Source of the DNA: Alkalimonas collagenimarina
Lineage (GTDB): Bacteria; Pseudomonadota; Gammaproteobacteria; Enterobacterales; Alteromonadaceae
DNA: 64,000 nt
NCBI RefSeq assembly: GCF_030717845.1
Contig: NZ_JAUZVZ010000003.1
Coordinates: forward strand, 124,001-188,000
Reading direction: 5' to 3'
Both the position numbers and the translations under genes were made by a program. The notes below the pieces were generated by a model. It saw nothing but the letters and a program-made list of their open reading frames with translations. It was not told where the DNA came from and searched no databases. How positions within the stretch are numbered: position 1 is the first letter of the stretch; the number at the start of each line of letters is the position of its first letter. This document shows, piece by piece, positions 35,400-45,939 of this stretch.

Positions 35400-36038
35400 T
35401 CAGCCTCCTTTTCCTCGACGGTACTCCCGTTCAGCTTCGGTCAGTGATGCCATAAAGGAATCACGATCAAATAAACGAGCCATGTAGTTCATCAGAGTCT
35501 TGCTGCCCGGCCCACTCAGTTCAATACCTAACTTTGGTAACCGCCACAACAATGCCGCCATGTAACAGTCTACTAAGCCAAACTCCTCACTCATAAAGAA
35601 AGGCGCTTCATCAAATAAAGGGGCAACCGCCAACAAGCCTTCGGTAAGATCTTGTCGCGCCTGCTCAGCATCATCAGCATGGCGTAAAATCCGCTCAGCC
35701 AACGCATACCAATCTTTTTCAATGCGGTACATCATCAAGCGTGCCTGACCACGGGCAACCGGATACACAGGCATCAAAGGGGGGTGTGGGAAACGCTCGT
35801 CCAAATACTCAATAATGATTTGTGCCTGATACAGCGACAGCTCACGATCGAGCAAGGTTGGCAAACTGCCATATGGATTGACTTCATACAGTTCCTCAGG
35901 AAGGTTATCCTGAGTGACCTGGAGAATATCAACACTGACGCCTTTTTCTGCCAGTACGATGCGCACTTGATGACTATACATATCATCCGCAGCAGAAAAC
36001 AGTGTCATCACAGGGCGTTTATTGGCTGAAATCGCCAT
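35400..36038 (-). CDS. sspA: Stringent starvation protein A
   Basis: A 212-residue GST-fold protein that associates with RNA polymerase during starvation. The N-terminal thioredoxin-like half contains TLFSAADDMYSHQVRIVLAE and NPYGSLPTLLDRELSLYQAQ, followed by IIEYLDERFPHPPLMP. The all-helical half ends with an Arg/Gly-rich tail. GGAGG precedes the ATG at 36038. It follows the petABC operon, separated by a hairpin terminator at 36068-36085, an arrangement common in gammaproteobacteria. Confidence 0.95.
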   Translation of the reverse strand: MAISANKRPVMTLFSAADDMYSHQVRIVLAEKGVSVDILQVTQDNLPEELYEVNPYGSLPTLLDRELSLYQAQIIIEYLDERFPHPPLMPVYPVARGQARLMMYRIEKDWYALAERILRHADDAEQARQDLTEGLLAVAPLFDEAPFFMSEEFGLVDCYMAALLWRLPKLGIELSGPGSKTLMNYMARLFDRDSFMASLTEAEREYRRGKGG

Positions 36039-36067
36039 GCATTCCTCCGGTTTACAATAAACAGCAA

Positions 36068-36085
36068 AGGGGCCAACAGGCCCCT
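36068..36085 (-). terminator. Hairpin terminator between pet and ssp operons
   Basis: AGGGGCC (36068-36074) and GGCCCCT (36079-36085) form a 7-bp GC-rich stem with an AACA loop. On the minus strand it is followed by TTTGCTGTTTATT, a broken T tract. It lies 30 bases beyond the petC stop. Confidence 0.6.
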
Positions 36086-36114
36086 ATCATTAAATACTTT
36101 TAGATATCAAATAA

Positions 36115-36852
36115 TTAGTGAACATCTTTCCAGTATTCTTTCTTCAACAGATAGGCCAGAACAAAAAAGATAGCCAGGAAGATTAATACTTTAATACCCA
36201 GGCGTTCCGACTCTAACCGATAAGGCTCGCCAGTATACACTAAATAGTTCACTAAATCCGCCACGGCGCGATCGTACTCATCCTCGCTCATTTCACCGGA
36301 ACCATCGGTACGAATACCAACATAAACCTGAGTCTGTTGACCATCGACCAAGCGTGTTTCATAGGCTTTGTAAGGTACCCCTTGCAGCTCTTGCAACACG
36401 TGCGGCATCCCAACCATTGGAAAGACATCATTATCAACACCAAATGGGCGACTTTCATCTTTGTAGAATGACTTTAAGTAGGTATAAATCCAATCAGGAC
36501 CACGGACTCGCGCTACGTTGGTGAGATCCGGAATTGCATCTCCAAACCATTCTGCCGCATCAACCGGATCCATGGTGTTGGTAATATGATCACCAACCCG
36601 CTCACCGGTAAACATGAGATTTTCCATACCCAGCTCTTCTGGGATATCCAGATCGCGAAAGCTACGAGCATAGCGCTGATACTGCATCTGGTGGCATGCA
36701 AGGCAGTAGTTTTGATACAAGGCAAAACCGCGCTGCAGTGAAGCAGTGTCCCGAATATCAACTGGTGCTTTTTCCAATGGAATGTTCGGGCCAGCTGCCA
36801 ACACGACAGAGGATGCCAACAAAGCCGCTGCAGAAATAATACGTTTCAACAT
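36115..36852 (-). CDS. petC: Cytochrome c1 of the bc1 complex
   Basis: The 245-residue protein has a signal peptide, a heme c motif CLACH with Cys50, Cys53 and His54, and a C-terminal membrane anchor (VLIFLAIFFVLAYLLKKEYW). It accepts electrons from the Rieske protein and passes them to soluble cytochrome c. A DVFPMVGMPHVLQEL segment contains candidate axial Met ligands. It shares one base with the petB stop (36852) in the petABC operon. Confidence 0.95.
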   Translation of the reverse strand: MLKRIISAAALLASSVVLAAGPNIPLEKAPVDIRDTASLQRGFALYQNYCLACHQMQYQRYARSFRDLDIPEELGMENLMFTGERVGDHITNTMDPVDAAEWFGDAIPDLTNVARVRGPDWIYTYLKSFYKDESRPFGVDNDVFPMVGMPHVLQELQGVPYKAYETRLVDGQQTQVYVGIRTDGSGEMSEDEYDRAVADLVNYLVYTGEPYRLESERLGIKVLIFLAIFFVLAYLLKKEYWKDVH

Positions 36853-38123
36853 CAGGTCAACCTCTCTGGCAATGGCTTGGTATTTTCATTTTTGCTGTAG
36901 AACCACAGTAAAATAAAGAAACCAAAATACGTGAATGAGAAAAACTGCGACAGGAAAGTGTACAGTGGAGTCGCTGGTAATACACCAAGGATCCCCAAAG
37001 CCACAAAGCTAATGCAGAAATTGACCAAATTCAGCTTATGCAGACCACAACGATAGCGGATAGAGCGTACTTTACCACGGTCGATCCATGGCAATAACGC
37101 CAAGGCCAGAATGGCTGCAAACATCGCAATAGCACCAAATAATGGGTTAGGTACTGCCCGCAAAATGGCGTAGAACGGTGTGAAATACCACACTGGAGCA
37201 ATATGCTCAGGGGTCTTCATTGGATTAGCCAATTCAAAGTTTGGTGCTTCCAGGAAGTACCCACCCCCTTCTGGCATAAAGAAGATGACATAGGCGAACA
37301 AGAATAAAAAGCCAGCCAGACCAACCAGGTCTTTCACCGTGTAATACGGGTGAAATGGGATCGAGTCGATGATGACTTTCTTACCACCTTTGGTAAAGTT
37401 GTCATGAAACTCAAATTTGCTCACTGCATCCGCAGGTACACTGCTGTCATCTTTATCCCGCTTGGTATCAATACCATCTGGGTTATTTGAGCCAACTTCG
37501 TGCAACGCCATGATGTGTAAAAACACCAAAATAACCAACACCAGAGGCAAGGCGATGACGTGCAAAGCAAAGAAGCGATTGAGCGTTGCACCGGAGATCA
37601 CGTAGTCACCACGGATCCACAGCGTTAAATCATCCCCAATAAATGGAATGACCCCGAAAATAGAGATAATAACCTGAGCTCCCCAGAACGACATTTGTCC
37701 CCAAGGCAGCATATAGCCCATAAAGGCTTCAGCCATCAGCACCAGATAAATCAGCATACCAAAGATCCACAGTAACTCTCGTGGTTTCTGGTAAGATCCA
37801 TACATCATGCCGCGTAGCATATGCAAATACACCACGACGAAAAATGCCGATGCACCTGTGGAATGCATATAACGCAGCAGCCAACCATACTCGACGTCAC
37901 GCATGATGTATTCGATAGAACGGAAAGCACCTTCAGCAGAAGGTTCGTAATTCATGGTTAACCAAATACCAGTCAGTATCTGATTGACTAGCACCACAAT
38001 GGCTAAAGAGCCAAAGAAGTACCAGAAATTGAAGTTTTTTGGCGCTGGATACTGCGTCATGTGGATTTTCATTTTTTCCACAACAGGCAGACGATACTCG
38101 ATCCAGTTCATCAAGTTTTTCAT
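36852..38123 (-). CDS. petB: Cytochrome b of the bc1 complex
   Basis: The 423-residue polytopic subunit carries hemes bL and bH and the quinol sites. Heme-ligand helices are visible as RYMHSTGASAFFVVVYLHML and RFFALHVIALPLVLVILVFL. The Qo motif PEWY-like element is present as PVWYFTPFYAILRA (PVWY rather than the usual PEWY). About nine membrane segments occur, the length of a fused (b6 plus subunit IV) proteobacterial cytochrome b. The gene overlaps petA and petC by one base each. Confidence 0.94.
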   Translation of the reverse strand: MKNLMNWIEYRLPVVEKMKIHMTQYPAPKNFNFWYFFGSLAIVVLVNQILTGIWLTMNYEPSAEGAFRSIEYIMRDVEYGWLLRYMHSTGASAFFVVVYLHMLRGMMYGSYQKPRELLWIFGMLIYLVLMAEAFMGYMLPWGQMSFWGAQVIISIFGVIPFIGDDLTLWIRGDYVISGATLNRFFALHVIALPLVLVILVFLHIMALHEVGSNNPDGIDTKRDKDDSSVPADAVSKFEFHDNFTKGGKKVIIDSIPFHPYYTVKDLVGLAGFLFLFAYVIFFMPEGGGYFLEAPNFELANPMKTPEHIAPVWYFTPFYAILRAVPNPLFGAIAMFAAILALALLPWIDRGKVRSIRYRCGLHKLNLVNFCISFVALGILGVLPATPLYTFLSQFFSFTYFGFFILLWFYSKNENTKPLPERLT

Positions 38124-38713
38124 CAGGCAGTCTCCTCGTCTTCACCCACCAAAATGGTGAACTCATCAGTAAACATATACGGAGGAACTTCCAGATTGGT
38201 TGGTGCGGGTACATTCTGAAACACCCGGCCGGCAATATCGAAGCGGGAACCATGACATGGACAAAAGAAACCCGAACGGACACCCTCAGCCTGCGACGCA
38301 AATTCATTCGGCATGTAAGTTGGTGAACAGCCGAAGTGCGTACAGATACCAACCGCCACAAAAAACTCAGGACGAATGGAGCGATGACGATTTTGGGCAT
38401 ACACCGGTTGTTGCAGTTCTTTTGATTCTGGATCACGTAACCGGTTTTCGTGGTTAGGTAATTGCTCAATCATTTCTTGTGTGCGTTTAACAATCCAAAC
38501 CGGCTTTCCACGCCACTCTACCCGTATTAGCTGTCCTTCTTCCATTTTGCTGACATCTGCACTCACTGCAGCACCAGCCTGGCGAGCCCGTTCACTCGGG
38601 CTCCAGGACGCAATAAAGGGAACAGCGGCTCCAATGGCACCAACTCCACCCACGACCGATGTTGCAATGGTCAGGAAGCGGCGGCGACCATGATCTACAG
38701 GCGCGTTGCTCAT
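38123..38713 (-). CDS. petA: Rieske iron-sulfur subunit of the bc1 complex
   Basis: The 196-residue protein has a twin-arginine-type N-terminus (GRRRFLTIATS, residues 9-19) with a membrane anchor. The [2Fe-2S] ligands are in CTHFGC (Cys124, His126) and CPCHGS (Cys151, His154), with Cys129-Cys153 as the disulfide. It takes the first electron from quinol at Qo. ATG 38713 gives the usual MSNAPVDHGRRRF start; an in-frame ATG at 38743 would add ten residues, and neither has an ideal ribosome site. It is first in petABC. Confidence 0.94.
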   Translation of the reverse strand: MSNAPVDHGRRRFLTIATSVVGGVGAIGAAVPFIASWSPSERARQAGAAVSADVSKMEEGQLIRVEWRGKPVWIVKRTQEMIEQLPNHENRLRDPESKELQQPVYAQNRHRSIRPEFFVAVGICTHFGCSPTYMPNEFASQAEGVRSGFFCPCHGSRFDIAGRVFQNVPAPTNLEVPPYMFTDEFTILVGEDEETA

Positions 38714-38854
38714 CCACTCATCTCCACATTTACGCTTAAACACAACTTATTTTAAGCGGCTGTTTACCAGCAAATTATTATAAATGAATAAATAACGACG
38801 ATCATAATGAAAAGCCACGCTTTACACAAGGATTAACCGCCGCTGAATAGCAAT

Positions 38855-38877
38855 AAAAAACCCGACACAAGGTCGGG
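38855..38877 (-). terminator. Rho-independent terminator of rplM-rpsI
   Basis: Stem CCCGAC / GTCGGG (38861-38866, 38872-38877) with a five-base loop is followed on the minus strand by T6. It is 21 bases past the rpsI stop. Confidence 0.88.
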
Positions 38878-38898
38878 CTTTTGAGGTGTAAATACAGC

Positions 38899-39291
38899 TT
38901 AACGCTTAGAGAACTGTGGACGCTTACGTGCTTTACGCAGACCCACTTTCTTACGTTCAACCTGACGTGCATCACGGGTCACGAAGCCAGCTTTACGCAG
39001 CTCCGGACGCAGGGTTTCGTCAAACTCCATCAGTGCACGGGTAATACCGTGACGGATAGCGCCTGCCTGACCACTGATACCACCACCTTTCACAGTGATG
39101 TGCATGTCAAATTTTGAAACCATATCAACCAGCTCTAATGGCTGCATAACAACCATACGGGCAGTTTCACGACCAAAGTACTCAGTGATAGAGCGCTTGT
39201 TGATCACGATGTTGCCTGAACCAGCTTTCAAAAATACACGGGCCGTTGAGCTTTTACGACGACCAGTTCCATAGTATTGATTCTGTGCCAT
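38899..39291 (-). CDS. rpsI: 30S ribosomal protein S9
   Basis: This 130-residue ribosomal protein has the conserved start [39 protein letters not shown] and the basic tail ending KRPQFSKR, which reaches the P-site tRNA. It is co-transcribed 12 bases after rplM, the universal bacterial order. Confidence 0.98.
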   Translation of the reverse strand: MAQNQYYGTGRRKSSTARVFLKAGSGNIVINKRSITEYFGRETARMVVMQPLELVDMVSKFDMHITVKGGGISGQAGAIRHGITRALMEFDETLRPELRKAGFVTRDARQVERKKVGLRKARKRPQFSKR

Positions 39292-39303
39292 GAGATGCTC
39301 CGA

Positions 39304-39732
39304 TTAGATGTCTAAAACTTGCGGTTGCTGAGCAGCATGTTGATGCTCGGCGCCTGCATATACTTTTAACTTACGGAACATAGCACGACCCAGTGGGCCT
39401 TTTGGCAACATTCCCTTGATGGCTTTTTCCAGCACCATCTCAGGTTTTTTCGCCAACAACTTTTCAAAGTTGATTTCTTTGATGCCACCCGGGAAACCAC
39501 TGTGAGAATAATACATCTTATTCTTAGCTTTATTACCGGTTACCGTCACTTTGTCCGCATTGACCACGATGATGTAATCACCGGTATCGACATGCGGCGT
39601 GTACTCAGGCTTATGCTTGCCACGTAAGCGAGCGGCGATTTCAGTTGAGATACGTCCCAGAGTTTTACCGGCAGCATCCACAACATACCAGTCACGTTGG
39701 ACGCTTTCTGGTTTAGCAGTAAAAGTTTTCAT
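39304..39732 (-). CDS. rplM: 50S ribosomal protein L13
   Basis: The 142-residue protein contains [40 protein letters not shown] and [20 protein letters not shown], all standard for L13, an early assembly protein of the large subunit. It is first in the rplM-rpsI operon, with a ~147-base leader after a promoter with GC-rich discriminator. L13 autoregulates its operon in enterics, which the long leader would allow here. Confidence 0.98.
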   Translation of the reverse strand: MKTFTAKPESVQRDWYVVDAAGKTLGRISTEIAARLRGKHKPEYTPHVDTGDYIIVVNADKVTVTGNKAKNKMYYSHSGFPGGIKEINFEKLLAKKPEMVLEKAIKGMLPKGPLGRAMFRKLKVYAGAEHQHAAQQPQVLDI

Positions 39733-39885
39733 TTAAATTTTCCAAAACTTACATAGTTACAACGGATACGCACAGGGCTATTGTGCTGTATCGTGACCGT
39801 ACCCCTTCGAGTACAAGCGTTACCTGGCTAAAGGGCAACAAGGCTGTAACGTAGGCCGGGCGCGGATTATAATGCATTCAAATCA

Positions 39886-39914
39886 AAAGATCAGCATTTC
39901 TGCTCAAAAAATAT
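39886..39914 (-). promoter_or_regulatory. rplM-rpsI promoter with GC-rich discriminator
   Basis: The minus strand has a perfect TATAAT (39886-39891), a 17-base spacer and a weak -35 CTGATC (39909-39914). Directly after the -10 comes CCGCGCCCGG, a GC-rich discriminator like those of stringently controlled ribosomal promoters. The leader to the rplM start would be ~147 bases. Confidence 0.6.
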
Positions 39915-39979
39915 CAACTTTTTAAAAAGAAGTCTGTTGACCATGATAAATAGAGTTAGACTATGTTGCCTATGGTGGC

Positions 39980-41074
39980 TTATGGCAAGTGGGGTTGAGC
40001 CAAATAATCGTGCGACTGCATTTCCCTCAATCGACTGATGCAGCGTTTAAACTCAAAATTCAATAGCCCTCCCTGATACAAGTGCTCAAGTTCAGCTTCT
40101 GCCGATAAGATTAGCGTTACATTACGCTCATAAAACTCATCCACCAGCGCGATAAAACGCCGCGTCACATCGTCATTGTGCTGCCCCATTTGCTTAACCC
40201 CTGAGATTAGCACGGTATGGTAACAACGACTTAACTCCATGTAGTCGTATTGGCTGCGAGCGGTTTCACACAGCGCACTAAAAGCAAACCACACCACGCC
40301 ATCGGCTTCGTGCCGGGCCTGTATACGACGGTTAGCTACTTCTATCGCTACATCCTGTTGCCGCGGTTCATCCGATAGCGCATGAAAATACTCCGCCAGA
40401 TTGATTTCCGCTTGCTCATCGAGCGGCGCATGATAAATTTCGGCCTGCTCCAAAGTACGCAATCGGTAGTCAATGCCACTGTCCACATTTACCACATCAG
40501 TGTGTTGTTTAATGAGATCAATGGCTGGCAAAAAGCGCGCACGTTGCAAGCCATTACGATACAAACCGTCTGGCTCGATGTTTGAGGTTGCAACCAAGGT
40601 AATGCCGCGAGCAAACAGGGCCTGCATCAAGGTGCCCAACAGCATGGCATCAGTGATGTCTGAGACAAAAAACTCATCGAAGCAAATGATATCGGTTTCG
40701 GCTTTGAAACGATCGGCCACGATTTCCAAGGGGTTAACTTGATTTTTTAATATTTTCAGTTCTTCATGCACGCGATGCATAAAGCGATGAAAGTGGATCC
40801 GTAGCTTACGTTCAAACGGCAGGCACTCATAGAAGGTATCGACTAAGTAGGTTTTGCCGCGACCAACGCCGCCCCAAAAATACAGACCTTTCGCAGGTGC
40901 CGTCGTGGCTGTTTTCTTGAGCAACCTCTGCAAAAAACCTGATTTACTCTCTCGCTGCTTGAGTAAATCAGTGTACAGGCGTTGCAAGTGCCGCACGGCT
41001 TCGGCTTGAGCTTCATCCGGCTGAAAATCATCCCGCAACAAATCTTGTTGATATTTTTCCTGAGGTGACAGCAT
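39980..41074 (-). CDS. zapE: Cell division ATPase ZapE (AFG1-like)
   Basis: The 364-residue AAA-like ATPase has Walker A GGVGRGKT (residues 68-75), Walker B IICFDEFFVSDI and the sensor segment LVATSNIEPDGLYRNGLQRA. ZapE interacts with FtsZ and affects Z-ring stability; homologues are the AFG1 family. It is divergent from zapG, as in Escherichia coli, where zapE and yhcB/zapG adjoin. Confidence 0.95.
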   Translation of the reverse strand: MLSPQEKYQQDLLRDDFQPDEAQAEAVRHLQRLYTDLLKQRESKSGFLQRLLKKTATTAPAKGLYFWGGVGRGKTYLVDTFYECLPFERKLRIHFHRFMHRVHEELKILKNQVNPLEIVADRFKAETDIICFDEFFVSDITDAMLLGTLMQALFARGITLVATSNIEPDGLYRNGLQRARFLPAIDLIKQHTDVVNVDSGIDYRLRTLEQAEIYHAPLDEQAEINLAEYFHALSDEPRQQDVAIEVANRRIQARHEADGVVWFAFSALCETARSQYDYMELSRCYHTVLISGVKQMGQHNDDVTRRFIALVDEFYERNVTLILSAEAELEHLYQGGLLNFEFKRCISRLREMQSHDYLAQPHLP

Positions 41075-41211
41075 TGTTATATACTTGAAATAAGGCCATT
41101 CAGCCGCAATTAATGGTATGGTGCTATCTTAACATGCCTTACCACTGTAACTAAAAAAATCGGTTACACTTCCTTTGAATGATTTGATTTGATGTTGATG
41201 CAGGAGCTGTT

Positions 41212-41691
41212 ATGACAATTACAATGACCTTAGTCTGGTTAGTCGTTGGTTTTTTGGGTGGTGGTCTCGCAGGCTGGTGGCTGGCACTTCGTCAACACAA
41301 CCAGCATCAATTGCAGCTGGAACTAACAGAAACAAAAGAGCAATTAAAAAAATATAGGGCTGATGTCTCAAATCATCTGGAAACCACCAATCAGTTGATC
41401 ACGCAGTTGCAAGACAACTATGGCAAGATTGCCAATCACTTGCAGCAAAGCAAAATGGAGTTGGTTGAAAAACCAATGCTTGAAAATAACAAGGATGAAA
41501 CGCTATCGTACTTATCATCTGATACCGCCAGCCATATTCGAGACTCCCTGCATCAACTCGATGAGAAAAAGCCGACGTATTCTAAATCCTATGAACAACC
41601 TCGTGATTATGCAGGCCAGAGCAGCGGTTTATTTAAAGAGCCTCAGCACAAGTCACCGAAGCAAGCAGTGAGCTCTGCCCAGAAAGATTAA
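41212..41691 (+). CDS. zapG: ZapG/YhcB family inner-membrane protein (DUF1043)
   Basis: The 159-residue protein has one N-terminal membrane helix (LVWLVVGFLGGGLAGWWLAL) and a long coiled coil (residues ~32-80, rich in Gln/Leu/Glu). Then comes a disordered polar tail. YhcB/ZapG coordinates cell-wall growth and division with envelope lipid synthesis. AGGAG precedes the ATG. Divergent from zapE and upstream of degQ, the conserved order zapE-zapG-degQ-degS. Confidence 0.9.
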   Translation: MTITMTLVWLVVGFLGGGLAGWWLALRQHNQHQLQLELTETKEQLKKYRADVSNHLETTNQLITQLQDNYGKIANHLQQSKMELVEKPMLENNKDETLSYLSSDTASHIRDSLHQLDEKKPTYSKSYEQPRDYAGQSSGLFKEPQHKSPKQAVSSAQKD

Positions 41692-41841
41692 GGCTGATCC
41701 TCCATTGAACTTTTTTTCGTACTAAGTATCTTTATCATCATTCTGAATCATGTAACGACGCCCTGCCTCATTGCAGCCGAAACTATCGCAGCTGCATGAG
41801 AACGGGTTTATGCTCAGTGTGTTTGAAGGAGATGTTCATTT

Positions 41842-43203
41842 ATGAAAAATGCCGTTGTGTCCATCACCAGCCTGATTGCAGCACTTTGCCTGACGATCGG
41901 ACTGGCTCAAGCAAGTATTCCATTAATCCAAGCCAGCGACGGCGATATGCCGACACTGGCCCCCATGCTCGAACAGGCAACTCCCGCCGTAGTCAATATA
42001 TCCGTGCAAGGCAGCCGTGAGGTTCGCCAACGAATGCCAGATGCCTTCCGCCACTTTTTCGGACCTCGGGCCCCCGGCGAGCTCCGTGAAGAACGGCCAT
42101 TTAGAGGGTTGGGTTCCGGCGTTATTATTGATGCTGAACAAGGCTATATCGTCACCAATGCCCATGTGATCCGTGATGCCAGTGATATTGTCATTAACTT
42201 ACAAGATGGTAGAACCTATAAAGCAGAAAAGTTAGGTGAGGATCCTGAAAGCGATATCGCCTTACTGAAGATTGAAGCAGATAATCTGGTTGCTTTACCG
42301 TTAGCCAACTCAGATGGCTTGCGCGTGGGTGATTTTGCCATTGCTATCGGCAATCCATTTGGTTTAGGCCAGACGGTCACCTCAGGTATTGTCAGTGCGC
42401 TTGGTCGCGGTAATCTTGGCATGGAGGGGTATGAAGACTTCATTCAGACCGATGCGGCTATCAATAGTGGTAACTCTGGCGGCGCCCTGGTCAATTTACG
42501 CGGTGAACTGATTGGCATTAATACCGCCATTTTAGGTCCCCACGGTGGCAACGTTGGTATTGGTTTTGCTATTCCATCCAACATGATGAAAAGTTTGATC
42601 GATCAAATGATAGAGTTTGGCGAGATCCGCCGGGGCAGCTTAGGAATTCGCGGTATTGATGTATCGTCTGAGCTGACAGAAGCGATGAACTTACCCGTCA
42701 GCCAGGGTGCATTTGTCAATGAGGTACTGCCCAATTCAGCTGCTGAAACAGCGGGATTGCGCTCAGGTGATGTCATTGTTGGCATGAATGGCAACCGCAT
42801 TATTAACTTCCGCGAATTACGTGCAAAAATTGCCACCCTTGGCGCTGGTCGGAATGTAAGCTTAGCGGTGTTACGCGATGGCAAGACGCTCGATATTGAG
42901 GTGACACTGGGTCGCGCAGAACAAACTCAGATTGCAGCCAACGTGATCCACCCGATGCTGGAAGGGGCCACACTACTCAATGATCAAACACATGACGGCA
43001 AAGCGGGAGTCCTGGTCAGTGAGTTGGAACGCGGTGCGCCTGCAGCTCGTCTTGGGCTAGAGAAAGATGATGTTATCATTGGCGTCAACCGACAACGTAC
43101 ACACAACTTAGCTGAACTAAGGAAAGCATTACAAGATCAGCGTGGTGTTATCGCCCTCAATATCCAGCGTGGTCAACAAACCCTCTATGTGCTGATCCGC
43201 TAG
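41842..43203 (+). CDS. degQ: Periplasmic serine protease DegQ (DegP/HtrA family)
   Basis: This 453-residue HtrA protease has a signal peptide (to about residue 24), a trypsin-like domain with His108, Asp138 and Ser212 (GNSGGAL), and two PDZ domains (~255-350, ~365-450). It degrades or refolds damaged envelope proteins. GAAGGAG precedes the ATG. The region upstream carries GAACTT (41707-41712), reminiscent of a sigma-E -35, but without a convincing -10 at the right distance. It is followed by a terminator and degS. Confidence 0.95.
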   Translation: MKNAVVSITSLIAALCLTIGLAQASIPLIQASDGDMPTLAPMLEQATPAVVNISVQGSREVRQRMPDAFRHFFGPRAPGELREERPFRGLGSGVIIDAEQGYIVTNAHVIRDASDIVINLQDGRTYKAEKLGEDPESDIALLKIEADNLVALPLANSDGLRVGDFAIAIGNPFGLGQTVTSGIVSALGRGNLGMEGYEDFIQTDAAINSGNSGGALVNLRGELIGINTAILGPHGGNVGIGFAIPSNMMKSLIDQMIEFGEIRRGSLGIRGIDVSSELTEAMNLPVSQGAFVNEVLPNSAAETAGLRSGDVIVGMNGNRIINFRELRAKIATLGAGRNVSLAVLRDGKTLDIEVTLGRAEQTQIAANVIHPMLEGATLLNDQTHDGKAGVLVSELERGAPAARLGLEKDDVIIGVNRQRTHNLAELRKALQDQRGVIALNIQRGQQTLYVLIR

Positions 43204-43226
43204 CCATTCATTCGTTATCACAAACC

Positions 43227-43257
43227 AAGCAGTAGTCGTTTTCTGGCTACTGCTTTT
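43227..43257 (+). terminator. Rho-independent terminator after degQ
   Basis: AAGCAGTAG (43227-43235) pairs with CTACTGCTT (43247-43255) around an 11-base loop and is followed by TTGTG. The T tract is short because its first Ts belong to the stem. It separates degQ from degS. Confidence 0.65.
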
Positions 43258-43302
43258 GTGTAATTGATGTTATGCTTAGTCCATTCTAAATTGGCTAACT
43301 TG

Positions 43303-44391
43303 ATGTCAGTGCTTAAGATTATTTTCTTTGTGTTACGAAGTATTGCTTACGGTCTGGCGCTTGCGCTGGTGTTGTTGCTATTGTTCCCACAATACATCAA
43401 CTTTCAACTTCCAAGCCCTGCTTTGCATGAAGAAGAACAAAAGCAAGCGCCAGTATCCTATTCCAGAGCCGTAAGGATGGCAGCGCCCTCCGTGGTCAAT
43501 GTGTATACCCGCACCACCATCAATCATCCTCGCTCGCTCCGGGCCCGAACCGTAGAGCGACAAGAACTCGGCTCTGGTGTCATTATGAGTTCACAAGGCT
43601 ACATTCTAACCAATCATCATGTGGTGTATGGGGCGGATCATATTGAAGTCGCTTTGCAAGATGGTCGTTGGCTCGAAGCCGTGTTGATTGGTCAAGATGA
43701 ACTGACCGACTTAGCTTTGTTGTATGTCGAAGCAGATAATCTACCAGCCATCCCACAGGATCCTCAGCTAGATCCTCAAGTTGGAGATGTCGTGCTCGCG
43801 ATTGGTAATCCGTTGAATTTGGGCCAGACCGTAACGCAAGGCATCATCAGTGCCAATGGCAACGATGGCATGAGCTCACGCGGTTACTTCGATTTTATGC
43901 GAATGGATGCCGCCATCAATGCTGGTAATTCAGGTGGGGCTTTGGTGAATAGCAATGGTACTCTGGTCGGCATTAATGCAGCTACGTTCCAGCGCCAAAG
44001 TCAGGATGTACAAGGGATTTTCTTTGCGGTGCCTTACAAGCTTGCCCATCGAGTGATGGAGAAGTTAATTCAGCATGGCCGCGTGCTTCGTGGGCATCTT
44101 GGGGTGTCTGGTGATCCGGTGATTAATGCTGCAGGCGATCGGTTAATATCGACCGGTCAGCCGTTGTATGGCGTCTTGCTGACCTCTATCAGCCCTTACA
44201 GCCCGGCTGCGGAAGCTGGGTTGCAAGTCAATGATATCTTATTGGAAATTGATGGCAAAAGCTTCACCAGCACTCAGCATGCGCTGAATATGATCGCCGA
44301 GACGGTACCAGATACTACGGTGGAACTGACCATTCAACGCAACAACGAACGAATGGTTATCCCAACCTTAATCCGCGAGTTACGCAATTAA
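43303..44391 (+). CDS. degS: Membrane-anchored serine protease DegS
   Basis: The 362-residue protease has one N-terminal membrane anchor (FVLRSIAYGLALALVLLLLF), a protease domain with His106, Asp136 and Ser210, and a single PDZ domain (~265-355). DegS senses misfolded porin C-termini and starts RseA cleavage in the sigma-E response. Start 43303 gives MSVLKIIFF, as in other DegS proteins; upstream TTG/ATG at 43264-43267 would add a non-conserved extension. The ribosome site is weak for either start. Confidence 0.93.
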   Translation: MSVLKIIFFVLRSIAYGLALALVLLLLFPQYINFQLPSPALHEEEQKQAPVSYSRAVRMAAPSVVNVYTRTTINHPRSLRARTVERQELGSGVIMSSQGYILTNHHVVYGADHIEVALQDGRWLEAVLIGQDELTDLALLYVEADNLPAIPQDPQLDPQVGDVVLAIGNPLNLGQTVTQGIISANGNDGMSSRGYFDFMRMDAAINAGNSGGALVNSNGTLVGINAATFQRQSQDVQGIFFAVPYKLAHRVMEKLIQHGRVLRGHLGVSGDPVINAAGDRLISTGQPLYGVLLTSISPYSPAAEAGLQVNDILLEIDGKSFTSTQHALNMIAETVPDTTVELTIQRNNERMVIPTLIRELRN

Positions 44392-44418
44392 GGTTGGTTT
44401 TGTCTGCATATACAATTT

Positions 44419-45678
<1,260 letters not shown>

Positions 45679-45936
45679 TTACATCGATGAGTTAAGTAAT
45701 TTTTCTCTACGCCATTGCTCTGGCGTAAAAGTACGAATAGAAACTGCATGAATACTGCCGTCCTGAATGGCAGCCATCAAGGGAGCATAAATCATTTGTT
45801 GCTGTTTGACCCGGCTAACTTCAGCAAAGCAATCGCCAACTGCAGTGACAGAATAATGAGAACCATCTGCACTGACTTTGACTTCAGACAGCTGCAATTG
45901 TTCCTGCAAAAGTTGCTCGATTTGTTGAATGTCCAT
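45679..45936 (-). CDS. ibaG: BolA-family protein IbaG
   Basis: This 85-residue BolA-like protein contains VSADGSHYSVTAVGDCFAEV and SRVKQQQMIYAPLMAAIQDG with a C-terminal IHAVSIRTFTPEQW. BolA proteins bind monothiol glutaredoxins through iron-sulfur clusters; IbaG (YrbA) is linked to acid stress and envelope integrity. Position between mlaB and murA is conserved in gammaproteobacteria. Confidence 0.93.
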   Translation of the reverse strand: MDIQQIEQLLQEQLQLSEVKVSADGSHYSVTAVGDCFAEVSRVKQQQMIYAPLMAAIQDGSIHAVSIRTFTPEQWRREKLLNSSM

Positions 45937-45939
45937 TAG

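Noticed and set aside
41707-41733. Sigma-E promoter upstream of degQ
   Set aside because: GAACTT is present, but the expected -10 position 16-17 bases later reads TCTTT rather than TCTGA or TCAAA, and the nearby TCTGA is 29 bases away.
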